DNA of 17,418 nt from Phycisphaeraceae bacterium (GCA_020850375.1 JADZET010000387.1:1-17418), one strand, 5' to 3'; shown: positions 1 to 8,163, numbered from the stretch's first letter. Notes: a model not told the origin generated them from the sequence alone. A program made the numbers and translations.

Positions 1-2
1 AC

Positions 3-752
3 CGCCGCAATGACGTCTGCTACGGCGTCGACGCCCAGCCCGACAACGGCCGGCCCGACTCCCTCCGCATCGACGGCAAGGTCCCCGGCGACCGCACCGA
101 CATGAACCACTGGCTCTGCTGGTTCAACGATTACCTCGGCGCCATCAAGACCCGCTCCTGCGCCCCGGGCAAGGTCAACCGCATCGTCATGTTCAAGAGC
201 TGCTTCCCCCTGAGCCACCTCGAGGCCGCCGGCGCCGAGCCCGGCGACCCCTTCAACCGCCAACGCACCCTGACCAACTACAAGGCCATCTTCCGCCACC
301 CCGACGGCCCGACCGCCACCTACCAGCGCAACGGCGTCACCTACAAGCCCCTCGAACAGGTCTTCGCCGAGAACCCCGACACCCTGTTCATCTTCGTCAC
401 TTCCCCGCCCCTGCACTTCGGCCCCCAGGACGCGACGAACGATGACGCCGCTCGCCGCGCACGCCAGTTCAACCACTGGGTCAAGACCGACTGGCTCGCG
501 GCCTACAACAAGGCCCACCCGGGCCTGAACAACGTCGCCGTCTACGACTGGTTCGACGTCCTGGCCTACCCCGACAACCACCCCGACCACCCCAACCGCC
601 TCCGCCAGGAGTACGGCGGCGACCGCGGCGACGCCCACCCCAACGAGCAGGCCGACAAGCACTCGGCCGAACTCTTCGCCCTCAACCAGGACAACTTCAT
701 CGATCAGGTCTGGGCCCAATTCAACGCCCGCGCCGCCGTCCCCGCCCGCTGA
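3..752 (+). CDS. SGNH/GDSL hydrolase-like protein, 5'-truncated
   Basis: The reading frame is open from the first complete codon at position 3, so the gene starts before the window; the first in-frame ATG at 102 is internal. The visible 249 residues contain a beta-strand-like segment IVMFKSCFP, then FIFVTSPPLHF, and near the C-terminus GDAHPNEQA. This order resembles SGNH-hydrolase-like proteins, in which a D-x-x-H or D-x-H-P-N block lies near the end. The nucleophile Ser block would be upstream and cannot be seen. The D/H spacing is not the textbook DxxH, so catalytic activity is uncertain. A strong terminator follows directly, so this gene ends a transcription unit and is separate from the downstream transporter. 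The family call is by pattern only; a secreted protein of unknown function is the alternative. Confidence 0.5.
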   Translation, partial: RRNDVCYGVDAQPDNGRPDSLRIDGKVPGDRTDMNHWLCWFNDYLGAIKTRSCAPGKVNRIVMFKSCFPLSHLEAAGAEPGDPFNRQRTLTNYKAIFRHPDGPTATYQRNGVTYKPLEQVFAENPDTLFIFVTSPPLHFGPQDATNDDAARRARQFNHWVKTDWLAAYNKAHPGLNNVAVYDWFDVLAYPDNHPDHPNRLRQEYGGDRGDAHPNEQADKHSAELFALNQDNFIDQVWAQFNARAAVPAR

Positions 753-778
753 TCGAACGCACGATTCTCCTGCTGTTC

Positions 779-817
779 AAGAGACCCTCGTTCCCCCGAA
801 CGTGGGTCTCTTGTTTT
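779..817 (+). terminator. Rho-independent terminator after the SGNH-like gene
   Basis: The arms 779-793 and 798-812 pair over 15 positions with one T-T mismatch around a CCCC loop. The right arm is followed by GTTTT. It lies 27 bp past the stop codon of the upstream gene and separates it from the transporter operon that starts at 869. The A/T base of the stem could also allow some termination in the other direction. Confidence 0.9.
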
Positions 818-856
818 ATCCCCTCTGTCCTTGCTCCTCTCTACTTTCCTGCCAGA

Positions 857-862
857 TATACT
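857..862 (+). promoter_or_regulatory. Candidate -10 element of the transporter operon (possibly leaderless)
   Basis: TATACT lies six bases upstream of the ATG at 869, with no Shine-Dalgarno sequence in between. If this is the -10 hexamer, transcription would start at or next to the ATG and the mRNA would be leaderless. No good -35 hexamer is visible; TTGCTC at 831-836 is a poor match with a 20-bp spacer. This is a motif-based inference. Confidence 0.4.
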
Positions 863-868
863 GGCTCC

Positions 869-1843
869 ATGTCCGTGACGATCGAGCACCGCCCCGCCAC
901 CGACGCCCCTCGCTTTCGCCTGCGCGTCAACCCCGGCTGGATCGGCGCCGCCATCCTCCTCCTGATCGCCCTGCCCTGCCTCGTCACCCTCCCCTGGTCC
1001 ATCGGGCGTTACGACCAGCAGAATCTCGGCGAAGGTCAGGCCGACCCCCGCCGGCCCCCGAGCCTGCACCAGCCCTTTGAACCCCTCGGCTCCGACGCCC
1101 TGGGCCGATCCCTGCTCTGGCGGTGCGCCCTCGGCGGCGTGATCTCCCTGGGCATCGGCGCCGCCGCCGCCTCGATCTCCGTGGTCATCGGCGTCCTCTG
1201 GGGCGCCACCGCCGCTATGGCGGGCGGACGCACCGACGCCGTCCTCATGCGCATCGTCGACGTCCTGTACGGCCTGCCCTACATCCTCCTGGTCGTCCTG
1301 CTGAACCTTGCCCTCTCCCCCGCCCTCGAGCGGGCCGCCAGGCAACTCCTGCCGACTGACACCGCCTCGGCCGTCGCCGACGTCGTCACCCTGCTGATCG
1401 CCATCGGCTCGGTGAGCTGGCTGACCATGGCCCGCGTCATCCGCGGGCAGGTCCTTAGCCTCCGCTCGCGCCCCTTCATCGAGGCCGCCCGCGCCAGCGG
1501 CCTGGGCCGGCGGCGCATCCTCTTTAGCCACCTGCTGCCCAATCTCGTCGGCCCGATCGTCGTCTATACTACGCTGACCGTGCCCACCGCCATCCTCCAG
1601 GAGTCGTTCCTGAGCTTCCTGGGCATCGGCGTCCAGCCGCCCCTGCCGAGCTGGGGCAACCTCGCCGCCGACGGCGTGGCCGAACTGCCCGCCCTGCTGC
1701 TGGACTTCGCCGGCTCGGGGCCCGGGCCTTGGTGGCTGATCTTCTGGCCGTGCGCCCTGTTGGGCCTGACCCTCCTGTCCCTGAACCTCGTCGGCGACGC
1801 CCTGCGCGACCGGCTCGACCCTGCCACACGACGCCGCGCCTAG
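869..1843 (+). CDS. ABC transporter permease, OppC/DppC type (first copy)
   Basis: This 324-residue inner-membrane permease belongs to the binding-protein-dependent (BPD_transp_1) family. A first helix lies near residues 22-45 and is followed by a periplasmic segment. The C-type motif HQPFEPLGSDALGRSLLWR (67-85) leads into the transporter core. The EAA loop that docks on the ATPase is EAARASGLGRRRILFSHLLPN-like at residues 205-225. The C-terminal signature LSFLGIGVQPPLPSWG is typical of peptide and nickel importers. The ATG at 869 fits a short cytoplasmic N-terminus. It is the first gene after the terminator, and the binding-protein gene follows after 47 bp. It is odd that a C-type permease precedes the binding protein when another C-type permease lies downstream in the same operon. 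The substrate is unknown; peptides are the family default. Confidence 0.88.
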   Translation: MSVTIEHRPATDAPRFRLRVNPGWIGAAILLLIALPCLVTLPWSIGRYDQQNLGEGQADPRRPPSLHQPFEPLGSDALGRSLLWRCALGGVISLGIGAAAASISVVIGVLWGATAAMAGGRTDAVLMRIVDVLYGLPYILLVVLLNLALSPALERAARQLLPTDTASAVADVVTLLIAIGSVSWLTMARVIRGQVLSLRSRPFIEAARASGLGRRRILFSHLLPNLVGPIVVYTTLTVPTAILQESFLSFLGIGVQPPLPSWGNLAADGVAELPALLLDFAGSGPGPWWLIFWPCALLGLTLLSLNLVGDALRDRLDPATRRRA

Positions 1844-1875
1844 AACCAGACATCCACCCGGCGCCGGCCCCACGC

Positions 1876-1881
1876 AAAGGA
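1876..1881 (+). promoter_or_regulatory. Shine-Dalgarno site deciding the start of the binding-protein gene
   Basis: AAAGGA sits nine bases before ATG 1891 but directly abuts the alternative ATG at 1882. The spacing favours 1891, which also gives a normal membrane-anchor N-terminus (basic residues, then a hydrophobic helix). The longer open frame back to 1729 overlaps the preceding permease gene and is not favoured. Confidence 0.6.
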
Positions 1882-1890
1882 ATGCACGAC

Positions 1891-3741
1891 ATGGACCGCC
1901 GCTTCGGCTTTCGAGACCTCGTCGTCTGCCTCCTGCTCCTGAGCCTGATCGCCCTGGTCGTCCTGGCCATGTTCCAGTTCGACCGCCAGTGGCAACGCAT
2001 GACCGCCATCGATAATCAGCTCAAGGAGCACACCCGCGACCTTGCCCGTATCCGCGGCATCCTCGAAAGAGGCGCCCCCGCAACGGCCACGTCTCCCGCC
2101 ACCGCCCCTGCCGACAGCGCCACCCCCGCCGACCCCTTCGACCGCATCCGCGCCGCCCAAAAACTGCCCGGCTACGCCCTGGGCGACCACTACGTCGGCG
2201 TCTTCGGCGTCGTCCCAGACCGCCTCACACCCCTGGTCTCCACCGACGCCTACTCCTCCGACGTCCAGGGCTACGTCCTCGAATCCCTGGCCGACCGCGA
2301 CCCCGACACCCTCGCCTGGCGACCCGTGCTCTCGACCGGATGGCGCATCAGCCCCGACGGACTGCGCATCGAGTTCGACCTCCGCAAGGGCGTCACCTTC
2401 TCCGACGGCGAACCCTTCACCGCCGACGATGTCGTCTTCTCCTTCGACTGGATCATGAACCCCGACGTCGAGGCCCCCCGCCTCCGCTCCTACTACGAAA
2501 AGATCCAGGCCGTCGAGAAGCTCGACGACGACCGCGTCGTCTTCATCTTCAAGGAGCCCTACTTCAAGGCCTTCGAGTTCGCCGGCGGCCTGGCCATCAT
2601 GCCCAAGCACTTCTACGAGAAGTTCTCCCCCACCGAGTTCAACCAGTCCACCGGCCTGCTCATGGGCACCGGCCCCTACCGCCTGCCCGACCCCACCAGC
2701 TGGAGGCCCGAGCCCGGCAAGCCCATCGAGCTCGTACGCAACGACCGCTACTGGGGCGAGCCCCCGCCCTTCGACAAGCTCGTCTGGCGCATCATTGAGA
2801 ACGAGTCCGCGCGCCTGACCACCTTCACCAACGGCGACATCGACGAATTCTTCGCCACACCCGAGCAGTACGTCACGCTCCTGAATAACCAGACCCTGCT
2901 CGACCGCACCAACCACTACGAGTACCAGAGCCCCGCCGCCGGATTCATCTTCATCGCCTGGAACCAGCAGCGCGACGGCAAACCCACCCCCTTCGCCGAC
3001 CCCCGCGTCCGCCGAGCCATGACCCTCCTGACCGACCGCCAACGCATCATCGACGAGATCTTCCTCGGCTACGGCCTGATCGTCTCCGGCCCCTTCAACC
3101 CCCTCGTCCCCCAGTCCGACCCCGACGTCAAGCCCTGGCCCTTCGACCCCGACGCCGCCAAGGCCCTGCTCAAAGAGGCCGGCTACGAGGACCGCAACGG
3201 CGACGGCGTCATCGACGCCCCCGACGGCCAACCCTTCGAGGTCGAGCTTACCTACCCCGCCACCAGCGAGACCTACAACCGCGTCGTCCTCTTCCTCAAG
3301 GACACCTTCGCCAAGGCCGGCGTCGTCCTCCAGCCCAAACCCACCGAATGGTCCGTCCTGATCCAACGCCTCAACGAACGACAGTTCTCCGCCATCAGCC
3401 TCGCCTGGACCGGGCAGATCGAGTCCGACCCCTACCAGATCTATCACTCCAGCCAGATCGCCGGCACCGGCGACAACGTCATCTCCTACGCCAACCCCAA
3501 GCTCGACGCCCTGCTCGAAAAGGCCCGCGCCACCGTCGACGAGCCCGCCCGCATGGACCTCTGGCACAAGGTCCACCAGATCCTCCACGAGGACCAGCCC
3601 TACACCTTCATGATCAGCCGCAAGTCCCTGATGTTCTTCGACGGCCGGCTCAGGAACATCCAACTCACCCGCAACGGCCTGAACCCCAACATCGAGTGGT
3701 TCGTCCCCCCCGACGAGCGCAAGTGGTCACCCCGGAAGTAG
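1891..3741 (+). CDS. Membrane-anchored ABC substrate-binding protein, SBP_bac_5 (oligopeptide type)
   Basis: This 616-residue extracytoplasmic solute-binding protein of family 5 captures ligand, probably oligopeptides, for the permeases encoded around it. The family 5 pattern is clear: YVLESLADRDPDTLAWRP, then GLRIEFDLRKGVTFSDGEPF and TADDVVFSFDWIMNP (about residues 128-191), and TGPYRL and NDRYWG further on. The C-terminal lobe has ADPRVRRAM, DPDAAKALLKEAGY and the late DPYQIYHSSQ segment. The N-terminus is MDRRFGFRDL followed by a strong hydrophobic helix (about 10-29). There is no lipobox cysteine and no clear signal-peptidase I site, so the protein is probably held by an uncleaved helix. 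A charged, possibly coiled-coil stretch (about 31-60) and an Ala/Thr/Pro-rich linker (62-81) join the anchor to the binding domain. It lies 47 bp after the first permease and 42 bp before the next one. Confidence 0.9.
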   Translation: MDRRFGFRDLVVCLLLLSLIALVVLAMFQFDRQWQRMTAIDNQLKEHTRDLARIRGILERGAPATATSPATAPADSATPADPFDRIRAAQKLPGYALGDHYVGVFGVVPDRLTPLVSTDAYSSDVQGYVLESLADRDPDTLAWRPVLSTGWRISPDGLRIEFDLRKGVTFSDGEPFTADDVVFSFDWIMNPDVEAPRLRSYYEKIQAVEKLDDDRVVFIFKEPYFKAFEFAGGLAIMPKHFYEKFSPTEFNQSTGLLMGTGPYRLPDPTSWRPEPGKPIELVRNDRYWGEPPPFDKLVWRIIENESARLTTFTNGDIDEFFATPEQYVTLLNNQTLLDRTNHYEYQSPAAGFIFIAWNQQRDGKPTPFADPRVRRAMTLLTDRQRIIDEIFLGYGLIVSGPFNPLVPQSDPDVKPWPFDPDAAKALLKEAGYEDRNGDGVIDAPDGQPFEVELTYPATSETYNRVVLFLKDTFAKAGVVLQPKPTEWSVLIQRLNERQFSAISLAWTGQIESDPYQIYHSSQIAGTGDNVISYANPKLDALLEKARATVDEPARMDLWHKVHQILHEDQPYTFMISRKSLMFFDGRLRNIQLTRNGLNPNIEWFVPPDERKWSPRK

Positions 3742-3783
3742 GTCCCGGTCATCCCGAGTCCCTCATCCCCAACCCCTCTCCGC

Positions 3784-4857
3784 ATGGCTGCCTATATCCT
3801 CCGACGACTGCTGCTTCTGCCGCCCACCCTCCTGGGGGTGACGTTCCTCGTCTTCTTCATCATGGCCATGGCCCCCGGCGGCATCGGCGGCCCCCTGCTC
3901 AACAAAGAAGGCAGCATGCAGGGCGAGGAGGCCCGCCGCATCCGTGAGTACTACGAGAAACGCTACGGACTGAATCAGCCCGCCATCGTCCAGTATGGCC
4001 GCTGGCTCAACCAGATCTCCCCCCTGGGCTGGACCGTCGACGACCAGGGCCATTACGGCCCCTTCACCCTCAAGTGGCCCAACCTCGGCGAGAGCCTCGC
4101 CCGACACCGCCCCGTCGTCCACCTCGTCCGCGAATCCCTGCCCATCACCCTCCTGCTCAACGTCGTCTCCCTCCCCGTGATCTACGCCATCGGCATCCTC
4201 TCGGGCCTCTACGCCGCCTGGCGACGAGGCGGTGTCTTTGACGTCTCCTCCGGCGCCCTCTACCTCGCCCTCTGGTCCATCCCCAGCATCTGGGCCGGCG
4301 TGATGCTCATCGGCCTCCTGGCCAACAAGCAGTACATCCACTGGTTCCCCACCGCCGGCCTGGGCTCCCTGACCGCCGCAGAGATGCCCTTCCTCCCCCA
4401 CTACTCTGCCTCAGGCTTCGAGCCCGGCTACCTCCTGGACCTGCTCTGGCACCTGGTCCTGCCCGTCGTCTGCCTCAGCTACGGCGGCTTCGCCTACCTC
4501 AGCAAGCTCACCCGCGGCTCGATCCTGGACAACCTCGCCTCCGACTTCGTTCGCACCGCCCGCGCCAAGGGCGTCGCCGAGCGCGACATCCTCTTCCGCC
4601 ACGTCTTCCGCAACAGCCTCCTCTCGCTGATCACCGTCGCCGCCGGTATCATCCCCTCCCTCTTCGTCGGCTCGATCATCGTCGAGACCATCTTCAGCAT
4701 CCCCGGCATGGGACGACTCGGCGTCCAGGCTGTGCAGTTCCGCGACCGCGAGCTCGTCCTGGCCGTCACCCTCGTCGGCGGACTGATCAGCCTGCTCAGC
4801 GAACTCCTCCGCGACGTCTGCTACGCCATCGCCGACCCGAGGGTCAGCTATGAGTGA
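3784..4857 (+). CDS. ABC transporter permease, OppB/DppB type
   Basis: This 357-residue inner-membrane permease is the B-type partner of the importer. The N-terminus MAAYILRRLLLLPPTLLGVT, followed by a hydrophobic run, is the classic OppB/DppB start. A periplasmic region contains EYYEKRYGLNQP (55-66), and SLPITLLLN opens the core. The EAA loop is near residues 257-277 (RTARAKGVAERDILFRHVFRN). The C-terminal motif SIIVETIFSIPGMGRLG (297-313) is characteristic. The gene is about 40 residues longer than a typical DppB, mainly through the loop at 70-110. No Shine-Dalgarno sequence precedes ATG 3784. Its last eight bases overlap the next permease gene, which implies translational coupling and a B/C heterodimer. 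Confidence 0.92.
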   Translation: MAAYILRRLLLLPPTLLGVTFLVFFIMAMAPGGIGGPLLNKEGSMQGEEARRIREYYEKRYGLNQPAIVQYGRWLNQISPLGWTVDDQGHYGPFTLKWPNLGESLARHRPVVHLVRESLPITLLLNVVSLPVIYAIGILSGLYAAWRRGGVFDVSSGALYLALWSIPSIWAGVMLIGLLANKQYIHWFPTAGLGSLTAAEMPFLPHYSASGFEPGYLLDLLWHLVLPVVCLSYGGFAYLSKLTRGSILDNLASDFVRTARAKGVAERDILFRHVFRNSLLSLITVAAGIIPSLFVGSIIVETIFSIPGMGRLGVQAVQFRDRELVLAVTLVGGLISLLSELLRDVCYAIADPRVSYE

Positions 4858-6082
4858 GGCCGCCCTCCCCCTGCCCCCGGAAGCACGATCGCCGGCCGAA
4901 CCGGTCGTCGCCCGCCCCTCGCGCAGCTTGCTCGCCGGCGCCTTCCTCTACGTCCTGGGCCGCAAGTCCGCATGGCTCGGAGTCGCCTGGATCGTCCTCT
5001 TGGTCATCGGCGCCCTGTTCGCCCCCCTGCTGGCCAACTCCCACCCCCTGCTCATCAAGCTCGACGGCCGCTGGTCCAGCCCCATGCTCCGCCACCTGAC
5101 CTCCTCCGACGTCATCCTCCTGGCCGCGCCCCTCACGCTCCTGCTCGCCTGGCTCCTCAAGGCCCTGCTCCGCCAGAACGCCCGCTTCCTCATCACCGCC
5201 TGGCTGCTGCTCCTGGTCCTCGTCGGCGCCGCCGCGATCTACTTCGTCCAGCCGCCGCTCACCGTCGTCTACGAGCAGTACCGCCAGGCCGCCGCCGAGG
5301 GCCGCATCGAACGCGCCATCTACGCCCCCCTGCCCTTCTCCCCCGACGATCGCCTGCGTGACCAGCCCGAGCTGCGCCTGACCGCCCCGACGCTCGCCCA
5401 CCCCCTGGGCACCACCCCCAACGGCGCCGACCTCCTGGCCAACATGATCCACGCCTGCCGCATCGCCCTGTCGATCGGCTTTATCTCCACAGGCATCGCC
5501 ATCGCCATCGGCGTCCTCGTCGGCGGCCTGATGGGCTACTTCTCCGGCCTCGTCGACCTCGTCGGCATGCGCTTCGTCGAAATCTTCAGCGCCATCCCCA
5601 CGTTCCTCCTGCTGCTCTGCTTCGTCGCCTTCTTCGAGGTCAACCTCTACGTCATGATGGCCCTCATCGGCCTGACCGGCTGGGTCGGTTATGCCCTGTT
5701 CATCCGCGCCGAGTTCCTCCGCCTGCGCAAGACCGACTTCGTCCAGGCCGCCGTCGCGCTCGGCCTGCCCCTGCGCTCGATCCTCTGGCGCCACATGCTC
5801 CCCAACGGCGTCACGCCCGTCCTGGTCAACGCCTCCTTCGGCGTCGCCGGCGCCATCCTCGCCGAGAGCACCCTGAGCTTCCTCGGCATCGGCCTGGTCG
5901 AGGAGGCCAGCTGGGGCAAGCTCCTCAATCAGGCCCTGGGCGTCGGCGGCACCTTCTACTGGTGGATCGCCCTCTACCCCGGCCTGGCCATCTTCCATAC
6001 CGTGTTCGCCTACAACCTCGTCGGCGAGGCCCTGCGGGACGCCATCGACCCGCACACCCGCCGGCTCGACGCGGGCCGCTAA
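4850..6082 (+). CDS. ABC transporter permease, OppC/DppC type (second, enlarged copy)
   Basis: This 410-residue C-type permease is about 100 residues longer than usual. After a first helix (about 40-62) there are two additional hydrophobic segments (about 86-107 and 112-133). A charged periplasmic-like stretch then leads to the C-type motif AHPLGTTPNGADLLANMI (183-200). The EAA loop is near 299-319 (QAAVALGLPLRSILWRHMLPN), followed by ESTLSFLGIGLVEEASWG. The normal C-type ending NLVGEALRDAIDPHTRR is present. ATG 4850 lies inside the end of the upstream OppB-type gene, an 8-bp overlap, so the two are probably co-translated and pair in the membrane. The ATPase gene begins two bases after its stop. 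What the two extra helices do is unknown. Confidence 0.9.
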   Translation: MSEAALPLPPEARSPAEPVVARPSRSLLAGAFLYVLGRKSAWLGVAWIVLLVIGALFAPLLANSHPLLIKLDGRWSSPMLRHLTSSDVILLAAPLTLLLAWLLKALLRQNARFLITAWLLLLVLVGAAAIYFVQPPLTVVYEQYRQAAAEGRIERAIYAPLPFSPDDRLRDQPELRLTAPTLAHPLGTTPNGADLLANMIHACRIALSIGFISTGIAIAIGVLVGGLMGYFSGLVDLVGMRFVEIFSAIPTFLLLLCFVAFFEVNLYVMMALIGLTGWVGYALFIRAEFLRLRKTDFVQAAVALGLPLRSILWRHMLPNGVTPVLVNASFGVAGAILAESTLSFLGIGLVEEASWGKLLNQALGVGGTFYWWIALYPGLAIFHTVFAYNLVGEALRDAIDPHTRRLDAGR

Positions 6083-6084
6083 CC

Positions 6085-7206
6085 ATGACCGCCACACTCG
6101 ATTCTTCTCGTCCCTCTCCCGCGCCCCCCGCCCCCGACGCCGCCCCCCTCCTGCGCATCGAGGGCCTGGCCGTCAGCTTCCCCGCTCCCGACAAACAAAA
6201 ACGCGTCCGCGCCGTCCGCGGCGTGGACCTCTCGATCTACCCCGGCCAAACCCTCGCCCTCGTCGGCGAGTCCGGCTGCGGAAAGTCCGTCACCGCCATG
6301 TCCATCCTCCGACTCGTCCCGACTCCCCCCGGCCGCTACGACCAAGGCAAAATCCTCTGGTCCCCCCCCGCCTCATCCTCCAACAACCATCCCCAGTCGC
6401 AGGACCTCCTCAAACTCCCCCCACGACAGCTCCGCCAGATCCGCGGCAGCCAGATCGCCATGATCTTCCAGGAGCCGATGACCAGCCTCAATCCCGTCTA
6501 CACCGTCGGCGAGCAGATCCAGGAGGCCATCCTCCTGCACCAGAACGTCACTCGCCCCCAGGCCCAACTCATCGCCGAGCACGCACTCCTCGACGTCGGC
6601 ATCGCCGACCCCGCCGGCCGCCTCGCCGCTTACCCGCATCAACTCTCCGGCGGCATGTGCCAGCGCGTCATGATCGCCATGGCGTTAGCGTGCCAACCCG
6701 AACTTCTCATCGCCGATGAACCCACCACCGCCCTCGACGTCACCATCCAGGCCCAGATCCTCGAGCTCCTCCGCTCGCTCCAGACCCAGCGCCAGATGGC
6801 CGTCCTGCTCATCACCCACGACCTCGGCGTCGTCGCCCAGAACGCCGACGTCGTCGCCGTCATGTACGCCGGCCGGATCGTCGAGTACGGCCAAGTCCAC
6901 GACGTCTTCCGCCAGCCGCTGCATCCCTACACCCAGGGCCTGCTCGCCTCGATGCCCGTCATCGGCCAGGAGAAAGACCGCCTCCAGACCATCGCCGGCA
7001 ACGTGCCCAACCCCAGCGCCTTCCCCACCGGCTGCGCCTTCCATCCTCGCTGCACACAGATGCACGGCGACCCGCAATGCTCCCAGCAGGACCCGCCGCT
7101 GCTGGAGGTCCACCCCCAACACTGGGCCGCCTGCTGGCACGTCGAACGCTTCCTCGACGGCAAACGCACCGCCCCCGACGTCCGCTACCGCCGACCGCTC
7201 GCCTGA
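6085..7206 (+). CDS. ABC transporter ATP-binding protein, OppD/DppD type
   Basis: This 373-residue cytoplasmic ATPase powers the importer. All nucleotide-binding motifs are intact: Walker A GESGCGKS (61-68), Q-loop with Gln129 in [11 protein letters not shown], signature LSGGM (187-191), Walker B LLIADEP (207-213) and H-loop His245. The C-terminal oligopeptide-transporter domain is present, with cysteines at 317, 323, 332 and 350 in the pattern GCAFHPRC...QC...AC. In some characterised relatives these bind an iron-sulfur cluster. ATG 6085 follows the permease stop by two bases; the frame is open further upstream (to 5962) only inside the permease gene. Importers of this family usually use two different ATPases (D and F). 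No F partner is encoded here, so this one may form a homodimer or borrow a partner from elsewhere. Confidence 0.93.
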   Translation: MTATLDSSRPSPAPPAPDAAPLLRIEGLAVSFPAPDKQKRVRAVRGVDLSIYPGQTLALVGESGCGKSVTAMSILRLVPTPPGRYDQGKILWSPPASSSNNHPQSQDLLKLPPRQLRQIRGSQIAMIFQEPMTSLNPVYTVGEQIQEAILLHQNVTRPQAQLIAEHALLDVGIADPAGRLAAYPHQLSGGMCQRVMIAMALACQPELLIADEPTTALDVTIQAQILELLRSLQTQRQMAVLLITHDLGVVAQNADVVAVMYAGRIVEYGQVHDVFRQPLHPYTQGLLASMPVIGQEKDRLQTIAGNVPNPSAFPTGCAFHPRCTQMHGDPQCSQQDPPLLEVHPQHWAACWHVERFLDGKRTAPDVRYRRPLA

Positions 7207-7217
7207 CCGCGCCCTCG

Positions 7218-7242
7218 TAGGGCACGCAGGATGCGTGCCCTA
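7218..7242. repeat. Perfect 11-bp palindrome between convergent genes (terminator or dispersed repeat)
   Basis: TAGGGCACGCA (7218-7228) and TGCGTGCCCTA (7232-7242) are perfect complements around a three-base GGA loop. The element lies 11 bp after the ATPase stop, and its right arm supplies the TAG stop codon of the convergent AraC gene. There is no T-tract, so it is either a bidirectional stem that helps 3'-end formation or a copy of a dispersed palindromic repeat. Confidence 0.7.
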
Positions 7243-8130
7243 CCTCGTAAGCGCCCGCCGTGCCCGCACCACTTCCTGCGCCCGCACCCGATACTTCCGG
7301 GGGGTCACCTCGTACTGCCCCCGGAACCGTTTGTAGAAGTACCCCAGGTTCTCGAACCCGCACCCCAACGCAATCTCCACGATCGGCCGATCCGTCATGC
7401 GCAGCTGCCGCGCCGCGTACTCCAGCCGCATCCGATTCACCAATTCCGTCGCCGTCCCACCCGTGCACCGCCGCACCACCCGGTTGACGTGTTCCGGCGA
7501 GCGATCGCACAGCCGCACCAATTCCTCCAGCCCCATCGCCAATCGCTCCGCCTGCGCGAACTGCGCCAGCGCCCGCCTGAGCCATCCCGGTTCATCCGCC
7601 CCCGACGCCGGCATCGCCGACCCGCCCGCCGACATCCCCTGCGTCGTCACCCGCAGCACGCTCAGCAGAAACCAATCCAACACCAGCCGTGACGCATTAT
7701 CCCGTGCTGCCGCCAACTCATCCGCCCACCGACCCAACAGATCCACCTCCGCCCCCGTCAGCGCAAATGACGCCGGCAACTGCTCACCGCCCCACGCCCA
7801 CCGCCCCTCGCGCGACCCGTACCGCTCGCTCAACTCCGTCAGCACCCCCGCCGCGAACGCCACGTTGACGATCGTGAACCCCTCCGCGCTCGCCCCCCGG
7901 AACGCGTGCACGTCCGTCGGCTGGATCACCTCCAGCGCCCCCGCCTCGACGATCTGTCGCCGCCCATTGATCTGGTGCACGCCCCGCCCTTGCTCGACCC
8001 AGAAGATCTCTGCGAAGTCGTGCGTGTGCTCGGCATACCGATCGACCCCGCGGTACGTTGACCTCGCCACGTGATACGCCCGCCCCGCCGACACGAATTG
8101 CCCAAGTCTCAGCTTCACCACGCCCGCCAT
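7240..8130 (-). CDS. AraC family transcriptional regulator with N-terminal cupin
   Basis: This 296-residue DNA-binding regulator has an N-terminal cupin-like sensing domain. HTHDFAEIFWVEQGRGVHQI (35-54), with His35, His37 and Glu41, and VIQPTDVHAF around His75 mark it. The C-terminal double helix-turn-helix (about 185-284) has LVRLCDRSPEHVNRVVRR, MRLEYAARQLRMTDRPI and the AraC signature IALGCGFENLGYFYKRFR...TPRKYR. The ATG at 8130 has an AGGAG eight bases upstream. The gene diverges from the PhyH dioxygenase gene across a 134-bp gap, the usual arrangement for a regulator of that cluster. The ligand is probably a small molecule such as a sugar or carboxylate, but nothing in the sequence names it. 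The stop codon lies inside a perfect palindrome. Confidence 0.92.
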   Translation of the reverse strand: MAGVVKLRLGQFVSAGRAYHVARSTYRGVDRYAEHTHDFAEIFWVEQGRGVHQINGRRQIVEAGALEVIQPTDVHAFRGASAEGFTIVNVAFAAGVLTELSERYGSREGRWAWGGEQLPASFALTGAEVDLLGRWADELAAARDNASRLVLDWFLLSVLRVTTQGMSAGGSAMPASGADEPGWLRRALAQFAQAERLAMGLEELVRLCDRSPEHVNRVVRRCTGGTATELVNRMRLEYAARQLRMTDRPIVEIALGCGFENLGYFYKRFRGQYEVTPRKYRVRAQEVVRARRALTR

Positions 8131-8138
8131 GTGCCTCT

Positions 8139-8143
8139 CTCCT
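8139..8143 (-). promoter_or_regulatory. Shine-Dalgarno site of the AraC gene
   Basis: On the minus strand AGGAG lies eight bases before the ATG at 8130. It supports this start over any longer reading. Confidence 0.7.
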
Positions 8144-8163
8144 GGAATGTCTGCACAGCGTAA

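Noticed and set aside
1840..3663. A 607-codon open frame on the minus strand opposite the binding-protein gene
   Set aside because: Its translation is a low-complexity Gly/Val/Asp/Glu-rich product of C-ending codons read in reverse, while the plus strand encodes a clear family 5 binding protein.
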